64,000 bases of DNA from Rhodocytophaga rosea (GTDB lineage: Bacteria; Bacteroidota; Bacteroidia; Cytophagales; 172606-1): positions 372,001 through 436,000 of the forward strand of contig NZ_CP048222.1 of NCBI RefSeq assembly GCF_010119975.1. The letters are read 5' to 3'. The position numbers and the translations under genes were made by a program. Shown here piece by piece: positions 11,247 through 19,448 of this stretch. The notes beneath the pieces were generated by a model, which was given only the letters and a program-made list of their open reading frames with translations, had not been told where the DNA came from and did not search any database. Positions within the stretch are counted from its first letter, which is position 1; each line of letters starts with the position of its first letter.

Positions 11247-12032
11247 ATGTTATTAAAATCCACGCCCAATACCATCCAGGCAGAAACCATTGGAGAGATT
11301 CTTACCCTCAGGATCAGCCGGATAGAAAAACGCAATGCCTTGAATGATGAAACCATTTTGGGCTTAGAAAGACTATTTTCCTGCATGCCTGAAGGGATCA
11401 AATGTGCCGTGATCTATGGAGAAGGCAAGCATTTTAGTGCCGGTCTGGATCTTTCGGAATTGAAAGAACGGGATGTGGTGGAAGGCATTTTTCATTCCCG
11501 CATGTGGCACCAGGCACTGGATAAAATACAGTTTGGCAAAGTACCAGTGGTAGCCGTATTGCATGGGGCTGTGGTAGGTGGCGGACTCGAACTGGCCAGT
11601 GCCGCACATATCCGGGTGGCAGAATCTTCGGCCTTTTATGCCTTACCGGAAGGGCAGCGGGGAATTTTTGTAGGCGGCGGTGCTTCTGTCCGGATACCTA
11701 AATTAATTGGCATGGCCCGGATGCAGGACATGATGTTTACAGGGCGGGTGTATACAGCGGAAGAAGGGTATACGATCGGTTTATCACAATATCTGGTAGA
11801 GGAAGGCAAAGGTTTTGAAAAGGCCATGGAACTGGCCCGTAAGATCAGTTCTAATGCTGCCATGACCAACTATGCCCTGATGCATGTATTGCCAAAAATT
11901 ACAGAATCTTCCCAGGACCAGGGGTTAATGATGGAATCGCTGATGGCGGCTATCGCCCAGAGTTCGCCGGAAGCCAAAGAAAGATTGAGGTTATTTTTAG
12001 ATGGGAAAGCTAAAAAAGTAGGAGAACAATGA
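11247..12032 (+). CDS. Crotonase-family enoyl-CoA hydratase (hydroxycinnamoyl-CoA type)
   Basis: 261 residues of the crotonase fold. The two oxyanion-hole segments are GKHFSAGLDLSELK at about 58-71 and HGAVVGGGLELASAAHIRVA at about 108-127. The PEGQRGIFVGGGASVRIPKL stretch resembles crotonases found beside feruloyl-CoA synthetases in proteobacterial hydroxycinnamate clusters. Its end overlaps the CoA synthetase start by 4 bases (ATGA), indicating translational coupling. It should hydrate p-coumaroyl- or feruloyl-CoA to the 3-hydroxyacyl-CoA. Whether it also cleaves to the aldehyde, as HCHL/Ech does, cannot be told; the HSD10-like dehydrogenase downstream favours the non-lyase route. Confidence 0.82.
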   Translation: MLLKSTPNTIQAETIGEILTLRISRIEKRNALNDETILGLERLFSCMPEGIKCAVIYGEGKHFSAGLDLSELKERDVVEGIFHSRMWHQALDKIQFGKVPVVAVLHGAVVGGGLELASAAHIRVAESSAFYALPEGQRGIFVGGGASVRIPKLIGMARMQDMMFTGRVYTAEEGYTIGLSQYLVEEGKGFEKAMELARKISSNAAMTNYALMHVLPKITESSQDQGLMMESLMAAIAQSSPEAKERLRLFLDGKAKKVGEQ

Positions 12033-13888
12033 TTGTGCAACATCATTTAAAAGACACGCCTTACCGGAAAGTACCTTTCGGCGAAGTTTCTATAGATAAA
12101 ACTGTAAAGGCAGATGGAAGCCTGTTGCTAAAATCCAATATTCCCCTGCAAGCTCATCCCCACCGCATGACCGAACGGCTGCTTCACTGGGCTGAACACC
12201 GGTCCAACCAGGTATTTATCGGGCAGCGGGATACGGCAGGCATCTGGTGGACCTATACCTACCAGCAAACACTGACTATTGTTAGAAGTATTGCCCAGTA
12301 CCTCCTCAATGCCAACTTATCTGAAAAGAGACCTATTGCGATTTTATCAGAAAACAGTGTGGAACATGCAATGGTTGCACTGGCAGCTTTACATGTAGGT
12401 ATTCCCTATTCTCCCATTACACCTGCCTATTCCCTGCGGTCGAAGGATTTTGAAAAACTCAAACATGTTATCAACCTCTTAACTCCAGGACTGATTTTCG
12501 TTTCAGACGGAAAAAAGTATGAACGGGCGCTTCAGGCGGTTGCCGGAGATGCTGAGGTAGTGATTGTAAATTACCGGCCGGATAACATTCATGCTACGCT
12601 GTACCAGGATATAGTAAAAACTACACCCACCGTTTCCGTTGACAGGGCTTATCAGGCTATTATGCCGGAAACCATAGCCAAAATATTGTTTACGTCAGGG
12701 TCTACTGGTTTACCAAAAGGGGTGATTAATACGCATGGGAATATTTCTACCAACTGGCAGCAGATCACCCAGACGTTTCCTTTTATGGCCGATGCGTTTG
12801 AAATTATCGACTGGCTGCCCTGGAACCATACCTTTGGAGGGAATCACAACTTTGGTCTTACCTTATATAATGGTGGCACAATGTACCTGGATGAAGGCAA
12901 TCCTACTCCTGCCGGAATCAAAGCTACAGTTGCCAACCTACGGGAAATTTCTCCTACCGTTTACTTCAATGTACCCAAAGGGTTTGGTGAATTAATAGGG
13001 TATTTGCGGAAAGATCGGTCTTTGCGGGAGAAGTTCTTTAGCCGCTTACAATTACTTTTTTATGCCGGTGCCGGTATGCCCCAGCATGTATGGGATGCGC
13101 TGGAAAGTTTAGCCCTGGAAACAGTTGGAGAACGTATTATTATCGCTACCGGACTGGGTTGTACAGAATCCAGTCCTTCTGCGCTTTTTTCTACCAGGCC
13201 TGATGGTTTCGCCGGATTACTTGGTCTGCCAGTACCTGGTTTGGAACTGAAGCTGGTACCGGTAGATGGCAAACTGGAAGCCAGGTACAAAGGCGGAAAT
13301 ATTACCCAAGGCTACTGGAAAAATGAGCAGGCCTCCAGGCAAGCGTATGACGAAGAAGGATTCTACAAATCGGGTGATGCGCTCAAGTTTGTCGATCCGG
13401 ATCATGTGGAAGAAGGCTTACTGTTTGATGGCCGCCTGGCTGAAGATTTTAAATTAGACACCGGCACCTGGGTAAATGTAGGAAAACTCCGGACAGACCT
13501 TCTGGCTGCCGGAAATGGATTGATCCATGATGCTGTGATTACCGGCCATGACCAGCAGTTTGTTGGAGCTATTATTTTCCCGGATATAGAAGTTTGTAAA
13601 AAGCAGCTGAGATTATCATCCGATACAAACCTACAGGAGATAGTGGCAAATCCAAGTTTTAAACAGGTAATGCATGGGGTGTTGACCGTACTGGCAAAGA
13701 GAAATACCGGAAGTACTACCCTTATCAAAAGAGCGTTACTTGCCGATTTCACCCTATCGCTGGATGCCGGAGAGCTAACAGACAAAGGTTCTGTCAATCA
13801 GAAACAGGTGTTGAAAAATTACCCGGAATGCATTCGGTTGCTGTATCAACCAGCCTTGACTTCCTTGGTACTAGAAGCAAACCCATAA
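12029..13888 (+). CDS. fcs: Feruloyl-/4-coumaroyl-CoA synthetase (AMP-dependent)
   Basis: 619 residues, the usual size for feruloyl-CoA synthases and longer than plant 4CL. The AMP-binding P-loop ILFTSGSTGLPKGV lies near residues 218-231, and the adenylate motif GLGCTESSPSA near 380. Upstream, SENSVEHAMVALAALHVGIP and the following PYSPITPAYSLRSKDFEKLK are the family-typical stretches that separate it from generic acyl-CoA ligases. It would activate ferulate, p-coumarate or caffeate with ATP and CoA, committing it to side-chain removal. Start overlaps the crotonase stop. PobA downstream argues that p-coumarate, giving 4-hydroxybenzoate, is an important substrate. Confidence 0.85.
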   Translation: MIVQHHLKDTPYRKVPFGEVSIDKTVKADGSLLLKSNIPLQAHPHRMTERLLHWAEHRSNQVFIGQRDTAGIWWTYTYQQTLTIVRSIAQYLLNANLSEKRPIAILSENSVEHAMVALAALHVGIPYSPITPAYSLRSKDFEKLKHVINLLTPGLIFVSDGKKYERALQAVAGDAEVVIVNYRPDNIHATLYQDIVKTTPTVSVDRAYQAIMPETIAKILFTSGSTGLPKGVINTHGNISTNWQQITQTFPFMADAFEIIDWLPWNHTFGGNHNFGLTLYNGGTMYLDEGNPTPAGIKATVANLREISPTVYFNVPKGFGELIGYLRKDRSLREKFFSRLQLLFYAGAGMPQHVWDALESLALETVGERIIIATGLGCTESSPSALFSTRPDGFAGLLGLPVPGLELKLVPVDGKLEARYKGGNITQGYWKNEQASRQAYDEEGFYKSGDALKFVDPDHVEEGLLFDGRLAEDFKLDTGTWVNVGKLRTDLLAAGNGLIHDAVITGHDQQFVGAIIFPDIEVCKKQLRLSSDTNLQEIVANPSFKQVMHGVLTVLAKRNTGSTTLIKRALLADFTLSLDAGELTDKGSVNQKQVLKNYPECIRLLYQPALTSLVLEANP

Positions 13889-13901
13889 TTTCCTGAAACC
13901 T

Positions 13902-15011
13902 ATGAAAAACCTGCTACTCGCTATAATCTTAATCGTATTTGCCTGGAATGCAAAAGCCCAGACGGCAAAAATAGATTCCGGAACAATTAATGGGGCTCGT
14001 TACAAAATCATTTTCCCGCCCAACTGGAAAAACAAACTGGTGATGTATGCGCATGGCTATGAGTTTATGAACAGTCCTGCTATGCTCGATAATCCCAATC
14101 TGGCCAAGGGTTTTGCTCCTTTTCTGGACAGAGGGTTTGCGGTGGCGGCTTCTGCCTACCGGATACAAGGATATGCCCTGCCGGAAGGAATTGAAGATAC
14201 AGAAGCATTGAGAAAACATTTTGTATCGAAGTATGGCAAGCCAGACACTACGTTTATGGTAGGCCATTCCATGGGTGGGGGCATTTCTTTAGGAATCAGT
14301 GAAAAATATGCGGCCAATTACCAGGGAGCTTTACCGCTTTGTCCGCTCTCCAGCAATCCGTATATCCAGACCAGGAAGGAGTTTGACCTAATCGCCGTTT
14401 TTAATGTATTGTTTCCTGAGCAAATTTCCCCGCTTTCTGAGATTATGAAAACAGGGAGTTCTGAGAAATCAGTGCAGCAGGTTTTTGCCAGTGCAGAACC
14501 TCTATACAAACATCTACAAAAAGATTCCCTGCTGGCTAAACAGCTAGCACAAACGTTTGAACTCAAACTCAAAGACCTGCCTTTTGCTGTGTTATTTGGC
14601 GAAATGGTGTTGCGGGATCTGGTGAAAAAATCAGGGGGCAATCCGTTTGATAATACCAATACGTTGTACACCGGCTTTCCCGACGACTGGATGGTGAACC
14701 AAAAAGTGGAACGGTTGTCTGCCTCTCCCACCGCATTCCAGTTTCTCCAGAAAAATTACCGTACCGGGGAAATTTCCTTTCCGGTCGTGATGATGCACAC
14801 CACTTATGACCAGTTGATACCTGCTCAACTGGCGATAGGCAACTATGATATGATGGTCCGCCAGAAAGGCAAGGAAAAGTTTATGGTTGTAAAATACACC
14901 AATGGCCAGGGTCATTGCGAGTTTACACCAGAGCAAACAGGCTTAGCCTTCGATGAACTCCGCCAATGGGTAAAATCAGGAAAAAGGCCAAAATCAGGCA
15001 GTATTCAATAA
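13902..15011 (+). CDS. Secreted alpha/beta hydrolase (esterase-like)
   Basis: 369 residues beginning with a clear signal peptide (MKNLLLAIILIVFAWNAKAQ, cleavage after residue 20). The nucleophile elbow GHSMGG puts the catalytic serine at 123. A YDQLIPAQ loop and GQGHCEF near the C-terminus offer the Asp and His of the triad. It starts 13 bases after the CoA synthetase stop. A periplasmic or outer-surface esterase in this operon could release hydroxycinnamates from plant esters before import; that role is inference. It does not show a tannase or CE1 signature, so a family-level substrate cannot be given. Confidence 0.75.
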   Translation: MKNLLLAIILIVFAWNAKAQTAKIDSGTINGARYKIIFPPNWKNKLVMYAHGYEFMNSPAMLDNPNLAKGFAPFLDRGFAVAASAYRIQGYALPEGIEDTEALRKHFVSKYGKPDTTFMVGHSMGGGISLGISEKYAANYQGALPLCPLSSNPYIQTRKEFDLIAVFNVLFPEQISPLSEIMKTGSSEKSVQQVFASAEPLYKHLQKDSLLAKQLAQTFELKLKDLPFAVLFGEMVLRDLVKKSGGNPFDNTNTLYTGFPDDWMVNQKVERLSASPTAFQFLQKNYRTGEISFPVVMMHTTYDQLIPAQLAIGNYDMMVRQKGKEKFMVVKYTNGQGHCEFTPEQTGLAFDELRQWVKSGKRPKSGSIQ

Positions 15012-15049
15012 AACAGTTTTAACTAAATAATTAATCTATCACATACACT

Positions 15050-16165
15050 ATGCACAAAATTAAACCTCCATTCAGAGCTGATCATGTAGGAAGTTTGTTG
15101 AGAACCCAGGAAGTAAAAGAAAACCGTCTGAAATGGAAAAAAGGGCTCATTTCGACAGAGGAACTTCGTGAAATAGAAAACAGAGCCATTGCTGAAACGG
15201 TGAAAAAGATGGAATCTATTGGCATGAAGTCTATCACTGATGGGGAATTCAGAAGGGATTATTTTCACCTGGATTTTTTGAAAGAACTGGCCGGCGTAAC
15301 CGTAACAGGTGGCATCGAAGCCAATCCAAATGCCAAAGTAGCCCAGGATGGGTTTACACCTCCTACACTCAGTGTGACCGGCAAGATCAAACATGTAAAA
15401 GATATTCAGGTGGCTGATTTTAATTTCTTAAAGTCTGTAGTGAGTCAAACGCCAAAAGTATCCATCCCCTCTCCCACCATGATTCACTTCCGGGGTGGAC
15501 GAAAAGCGATTGACATACATTCTTATCCGGACATGGATGAATTTTTCCATGACCTGAGTGAAGCCTACAAACAGGAAATCAATGCGCTGTATCAGGCTGG
15601 TTGCCGGTATATCCAGTTAGATGATACCAATCTCGCCTATTTATGTGATCCAAAAATGAGAGCAGCGGCCAAAGAACGTGGTGAAGACCCCAATGAACTG
15701 CCCAGAACCTACGCAGCGCTTATCAACTCCGTAATCGATGGCCGTCCGGATGATCTGACAGTAGGCATACACTTGTGCCGGGGAAATTACCGCAGTACCT
15801 GGTTTGCCGAAGGTGGTTACGAACCAGTGGCAGAAGTACTCTTTAATAATATCAATGTGGATGCATATTTTCTGGAATATGACGATGAACGAAGCGGTGA
15901 TTTTGCTCCGCTCCGGTTTGTACCGAAAAATAAATTAGTGGTGCTGGGCATTATTTCTTCCAAGTTCAGGCAACTGGAAGACATGGATGACCTGCGGGAG
16001 CGAATAGATGAGGCTTCCAAATACATGCCTTTAGAAAATATGTGCGTAAGCCCTCAATGTGGTTTCAGCAGCACCCATCATGGCAACGATCTCACGCATG
16101 ATGACCAGTGGCGGAAAATGGAACTGGTAGTAAAAACAGCTACTAAAGTATGGGGCGAGAGTTAA
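15050..16165 (+). CDS. MetE C-terminal-domain-like zinc methyltransferase/thiol transferase
   Basis: 371 residues equal to one catalytic barrel of cobalamin-independent methionine synthase, without the MetE N-terminal half. The zinc site looks complete: HLC gives His241 and Cys243, Glu276 lies in FLEYDDE, and Cys337 is in VSPQCGF. The opening PFRADHVGSLLRT is typical of the single-domain YxjG/epoxyalkane-CoM-transferase-like group. Lying between the operon's esterase and its dehydrogenase, it may have a pathway role, for example handling methyl groups from methoxylated aromatics, or adding a thiol. No classical O-demethylase gene is present in the window. It may equally be ordinary methionine metabolism; the reaction is not established. 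Confidence 0.8.
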   Translation: MHKIKPPFRADHVGSLLRTQEVKENRLKWKKGLISTEELREIENRAIAETVKKMESIGMKSITDGEFRRDYFHLDFLKELAGVTVTGGIEANPNAKVAQDGFTPPTLSVTGKIKHVKDIQVADFNFLKSVVSQTPKVSIPSPTMIHFRGGRKAIDIHSYPDMDEFFHDLSEAYKQEINALYQAGCRYIQLDDTNLAYLCDPKMRAAAKERGEDPNELPRTYAALINSVIDGRPDDLTVGIHLCRGNYRSTWFAEGGYEPVAEVLFNNINVDAYFLEYDDERSGDFAPLRFVPKNKLVVLGIISSKFRQLEDMDDLRERIDEASKYMPLENMCVSPQCGFSSTHHGNDLTHDDQWRKMELVVKTATKVWGES

Positions 16166-16258
16166 TAGAAAATCGTTGCTGCTTGGTGGTTATTGGTTGT
16201 TAGTATGAAACTGGCCAAATAGACACTGTCTGCACTATTTTAATTGAGTATAACAGAA

Positions 16259-17020
16259 ATGAATGTACAAGGAAAAGCAGCAATAGTTACCGGGGGCGCT
16301 TCTGGCTTAGGCAAAGCTACGGCACTGAAACTGGCCGCTTCCGGAGCTAAGGTGGCTATTATAGATGTTAATCAGGAATTGGCTCAAGAAGTAGCTCAGG
16401 AGATTGGTGGAATAGCGCTTAAAGCAAATGTTGCAGATGCGGATGAAGCACAAAAAGCTATTTTGCAAGCTAGGCAAAAACACGGGACAGCCAGTATATT
16501 AGTGAATTGTGCAGGCATTGGTACCTCCGGTAGGATTGTAAGTAAACAAGGGCCTATGCCCTTATCAGCATTTGAGAAAATTATCCAGGTGAACCTGATT
16601 GGCAGTTTTAACATGATGCGTTTAGCGGTAGCTGATATGATACCTGCTGAACTCAATGAAGATGGGGAACGGGGTGTAATTATCTCAACAGCTTCTGTGG
16701 CAGCCTATGAAGGCCAGATTGGTCAGGCGGCGTATGCTGCTTCCAAAGGGGGAATTGTGAGTTTAACCTTGCCAGCTGCCAGGGAATTTGCCCAGTTTGG
16801 CATCCGGGTACTGGCTATTGCTCCCGGCTTGTTTGAAACGCCACTGCTGGAAGGCTTAAATGAAGAAGCCAGACAAAGTTTGTCCACTGCTATTCCTTTT
16901 CCCAAAAGATTAGGCAAGGCAAAAGAATATGCCGGCTTGGTATTGCACCTGATTGAAAACAGTTACCTGAATGGCGAGGTCATCCGCATAGATGGGGCTT
17001 TACGCATGCAAGCTAAGTAG
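16259..17020 (+). CDS. HSD10-type short-chain 3-hydroxyacyl-CoA dehydrogenase
   Basis: 253 residues from the ATG at 16259; an upstream TTG at 16244 is in frame but weaker. It is a classical SDR with TGGASGLGKA for NAD binding near 12-21, and the Ser and YxxxK catalytic residues in STASVAAYEGQIGQAAYAAS. The sequence around GERGVIISTASVAAYEGQIG and the ending GEVIRIDGALRM match the type 2 3-hydroxyacyl-CoA dehydrogenase (HSD17B10) group rather than FabG. With the synthetase and hydratase it completes a CoA-dependent beta-oxidation of the side chain, as in Agrobacterium fabrum ferulate degradation. A family-B repeat follows the stop. Confidence 0.85.
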   Translation: MNVQGKAAIVTGGASGLGKATALKLAASGAKVAIIDVNQELAQEVAQEIGGIALKANVADADEAQKAILQARQKHGTASILVNCAGIGTSGRIVSKQGPMPLSAFEKIIQVNLIGSFNMMRLAVADMIPAELNEDGERGVIISTASVAAYEGQIGQAAYAASKGGIVSLTLPAAREFAQFGIRVLAIAPGLFETPLLEGLNEEARQSLSTAIPFPKRLGKAKEYAGLVLHLIENSYLNGEVIRIDGALRMQAK

Positions 17021-17060
17021 TTGAAGTATTATGTAAAACTAAATTATAAAACAAAATAAA

Positions 17061-17187
17061 TTCCATGCGTGAGGGCCCGGCAAAATAGCGGGGTGAGGGA
17101 TGGCTATGTGGGCAGAAGCATTATTTTGCCTAGACTTTTTTTGTTACTTTTTTGTGGCAATGACAAAAAAGTAAAAGATGCCGGAGT
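17061..17187 (+). repeat. Dispersed repeat family B, copy 1 (12-bp hairpin at its end)
   Basis: Starts with ttccatgcgtgagggccc, contains agcggggtgag and gcagaagcatta, and ends with a perfect inverted repeat: ttacttttttgt (17144-17155) and acaaaaaagtaa (17163-17174) around ggcaatg. The same layout recurs at 23922-24053 and 58758-58920, and reversed at 58530-58690. It lies between two plus-strand genes and may act as a terminator-like or REP element. Confidence 0.7.
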
Positions 17188-17224
17188 AAAGGAATGCCTC
17201 AGGTTACTATAAACATCCACTTTT

Positions 17225-18100
17225 ATGAATCTAAATGAAATAATTGCTATAGATGTTCATACCCATGCCGAAGTATCGTGCAAACAACCGCACGACGATT
17301 ACCGGCCTGAGTTTGACGAAGCATTCGCCAGATATTTTAAAACCACGCACCGGCCTACCATTCAGGAAACCATAGAATATTACCGAAGCCTGAAAATGGC
17401 CCTGGTGATGTTTACCATCGATTCGGAATATGAACTGGGACGCAGACGTATCCCCAATGAAGAAGTAGCAGAAGCAGCGATGGCCAATCCGGATGTGCTA
17501 ATTCCCTTTGCCAGCATCGATCCGCACAAAGGCCGCATGGGAGCCAGGGAGGCAAAAAGATTAATTGAAGAATTTGGCGTAAAAGGATTTAAGTTCCATC
17601 CGACTGTACAAGGGTTTTATCCCAACGACCGCATGGCGTATCACCTGTATGAAGTGATTGCCGGAGCAGGTCTTCCGATGCTCTTTCATAGCGGACATTC
17701 TGGTTTTGGAAGCGGTGTCCGGGGAGGCGGCAGTTTACGGCTGGCTTATTCTAATCCCATTTACCTGGATGATGTAGCGATCGATTTTCCGGATGTACCC
17801 ATTATCATTGCGCATCCTTCCTGGCCCTGGCAGGATGAAGCGCTCAGTGTATGCCTGCATAAACCCAATGTATATATTGACCTGTCCGGGTGGAGCCCCA
17901 AATACTTTCCGGCTCAGTTAGTACAATATGCCAACACCCAGCTGAAACACAAAATGCTATTCGGAACAGATTTTCCTTTGATCACACCTGAAAGATGGAT
18001 GAAAGATTTTGAGCAGGCAGGTTTTAAAGAAGAAGTTAAACCATTAATTCTGAAAGAAAATGCCATTAAAATGCTCAACCTGACGTCTGCTGGGAAATGA
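17225..18100 (+). CDS. Cytosolic amidohydrolase-2 family enzyme (COG2159-like)
   Basis: 291 residues, TIM-barrel metal-dependent hydrolase/decarboxylase of the ACMSD/resorcylate-decarboxylase superfamily. Metal ligands are visible as HTH (His12, His14) near the N-terminus, FHSG mid-chain, AHPSWPW, and the Asp of FGTDFP. There is no signal peptide. It lies directly after the beta-oxidation genes, which otherwise lack a step to cleave the aryl-3-ketoacyl-CoA to the benzoate. It is therefore a candidate for that missing hydrolytic or decarboxylating step, but no substrate can be read from sequence. A second, exported amidohydrolase follows 66 bases downstream. Confidence 0.8.
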   Translation: MNLNEIIAIDVHTHAEVSCKQPHDDYRPEFDEAFARYFKTTHRPTIQETIEYYRSLKMALVMFTIDSEYELGRRRIPNEEVAEAAMANPDVLIPFASIDPHKGRMGAREAKRLIEEFGVKGFKFHPTVQGFYPNDRMAYHLYEVIAGAGLPMLFHSGHSGFGSGVRGGGSLRLAYSNPIYLDDVAIDFPDVPIIIAHPSWPWQDEALSVCLHKPNVYIDLSGWSPKYFPAQLVQYANTQLKHKMLFGTDFPLITPERWMKDFEQAGFKEEVKPLILKENAIKMLNLTSAGK

Positions 18101-18166
18101 GTCTTTTAAAGTTCAAATAATCCTTAGTTATAGAATAAATAGACCCTTAAACCTTTGAAAACCTAT

Positions 18167-19192
18167 ATGCTATCTTTTACACGCCCATTCTTTTCAACTG
18201 CTATTCTTCGAAAGGCAGCATGGAATGTATTATTCTTTTTAACCACTTTTTCAGTCTATGCCCAGGAAAATTCTGCAAACAAACGGCTGCCGATTATCGA
18301 TGTACATGTACATGCCATGAAGGTAAATCCGGCTTTTGCAGGTGATATGTGTCCCTGGTTTTTAAAAAACATGCCAGGCGGCGATCCTACCCAGGCACCT
18401 CCCTCCTTTCTCAATATCGACTGTGCCGATCCGCTAAAAGCGGCTAAAACGGACCAGGAAATGCAGGATGCAGTGCTGGCAACCATGAAACGCCTGAACA
18501 TGACCATTGTTGCCTACGGCGATCCAACGATTATCCGCAAATGGATGAAAGCAGCTCCTGGCCGGGTGATTCCCGGTATTGGCGTGAGTTCTCCAAAAGA
18601 TATGACTGTAAAAGCTTTTCAGGATTCTCTCTCCTCCGGATTCTATAAAGTGATGGGTGAAGTAGCGCCCCAGTACCAGGGATTGTCCCCAAGCGATCCT
18701 TCCCTGGATGAATATTTTGCTGTAGCTGAAAAATTAAACATTCCGGTTGGCATTCACATGGGTACCGGCGGAAACGGCATGGCTAATATCACCCAGCCAA
18801 AATATAGAGCCTCCATGGGTAATCCATTTTTGCTGGAAGATGTGCTTGCCAAGCATCCCAAACTCAAGATATGGGTGATGCATGCCGGCTATCCGATGAT
18901 CGATGAAATCATTGCCCTGATGGGAGCCAATGCCTATGTATATGTAGACCTGGCTGGTTTTATCTGGAGCTACCCACTGGAAGAAATTCATGCCTACATT
19001 CAACGGTTGGTGCAGGCGGGATTTGGCAAACGCATTCTGTATGGCACCGATCTTCTGGTATGGCCCAAACTCATAGAAACGTCTGTAGGAGTAATTGAGA
19101 ATGCAAACTATTTGTCTTTTGAGCAAAAGCGCGATATTCTCTTCAACAATGCCGTCCGCTTTTTCCGCTTGGATGAAAGTAAGTATAAGTAA
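18167..19192 (+). CDS. Exported amidohydrolase-2 family enzyme
   Basis: 341 residues from the ATG at 18167; the in-frame TTG at 18155 is weaker. The first 33 residues form a signal peptide (LFFLTTFSVYAQ core), so the enzyme is periplasmic or secreted. The barrel shows the DVHVHAM metal motif, GIHMGTGG, VMHAGYP and YGTDLLVWP. It is a relative of the preceding cytosolic amidohydrolase but clearly divergent. Adjacent cytosolic and exported members of one family beside aromatic-acid genes suggest action on related phenolic compounds on both sides of the membrane; this is inference. A family-A repeat follows 37 bases after the stop. Confidence 0.78.
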   Translation: MLSFTRPFFSTAILRKAAWNVLFFLTTFSVYAQENSANKRLPIIDVHVHAMKVNPAFAGDMCPWFLKNMPGGDPTQAPPSFLNIDCADPLKAAKTDQEMQDAVLATMKRLNMTIVAYGDPTIIRKWMKAAPGRVIPGIGVSSPKDMTVKAFQDSLSSGFYKVMGEVAPQYQGLSPSDPSLDEYFAVAEKLNIPVGIHMGTGGNGMANITQPKYRASMGNPFLLEDVLAKHPKLKIWVMHAGYPMIDEIIALMGANAYVYVDLAGFIWSYPLEEIHAYIQRLVQAGFGKRILYGTDLLVWPKLIETSVGVIENANYLSFEQKRDILFNNAVRFFRLDESKYK

Positions 19193-19229
19193 TGGACTTT
19201 TTAGATAAAATAATCTTACTTTTTTTATC

Positions 19230-19340
19230 ACAGCTTTTGCAGGAGCCACCTTATACAACCTTTGGGTCAGCATGGGCCTTGTGCGGGTTGTATAGAGTGG
19301 TGGATGCGAAAGCGGGGCCCGTCCGGCCCAGGAGGACGAA
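19230..19340 (+). repeat. Dispersed repeat family A, copy 2
   Basis: Same orientation and near-identical to 6801-6910, with a few substitutions and one inserted base. It predicts the same two stem-loops: tatacaacc with ggttgtata, and gggcc-cgtcc-ggccc. It starts 37 bases after the amidohydrolase stop, close to the spacing of copy 1 from its upstream gene. Confidence 0.7.
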
Positions 19341-19448
19341 AGTAATTGCGCACAGTGTATAATTTGATTGATGCACTAATAAACTATTAATGTATAGATG
19401 ATCCGTAAAAATATTATGCAGCCTATTTCAAAACTACACCAATACCTC

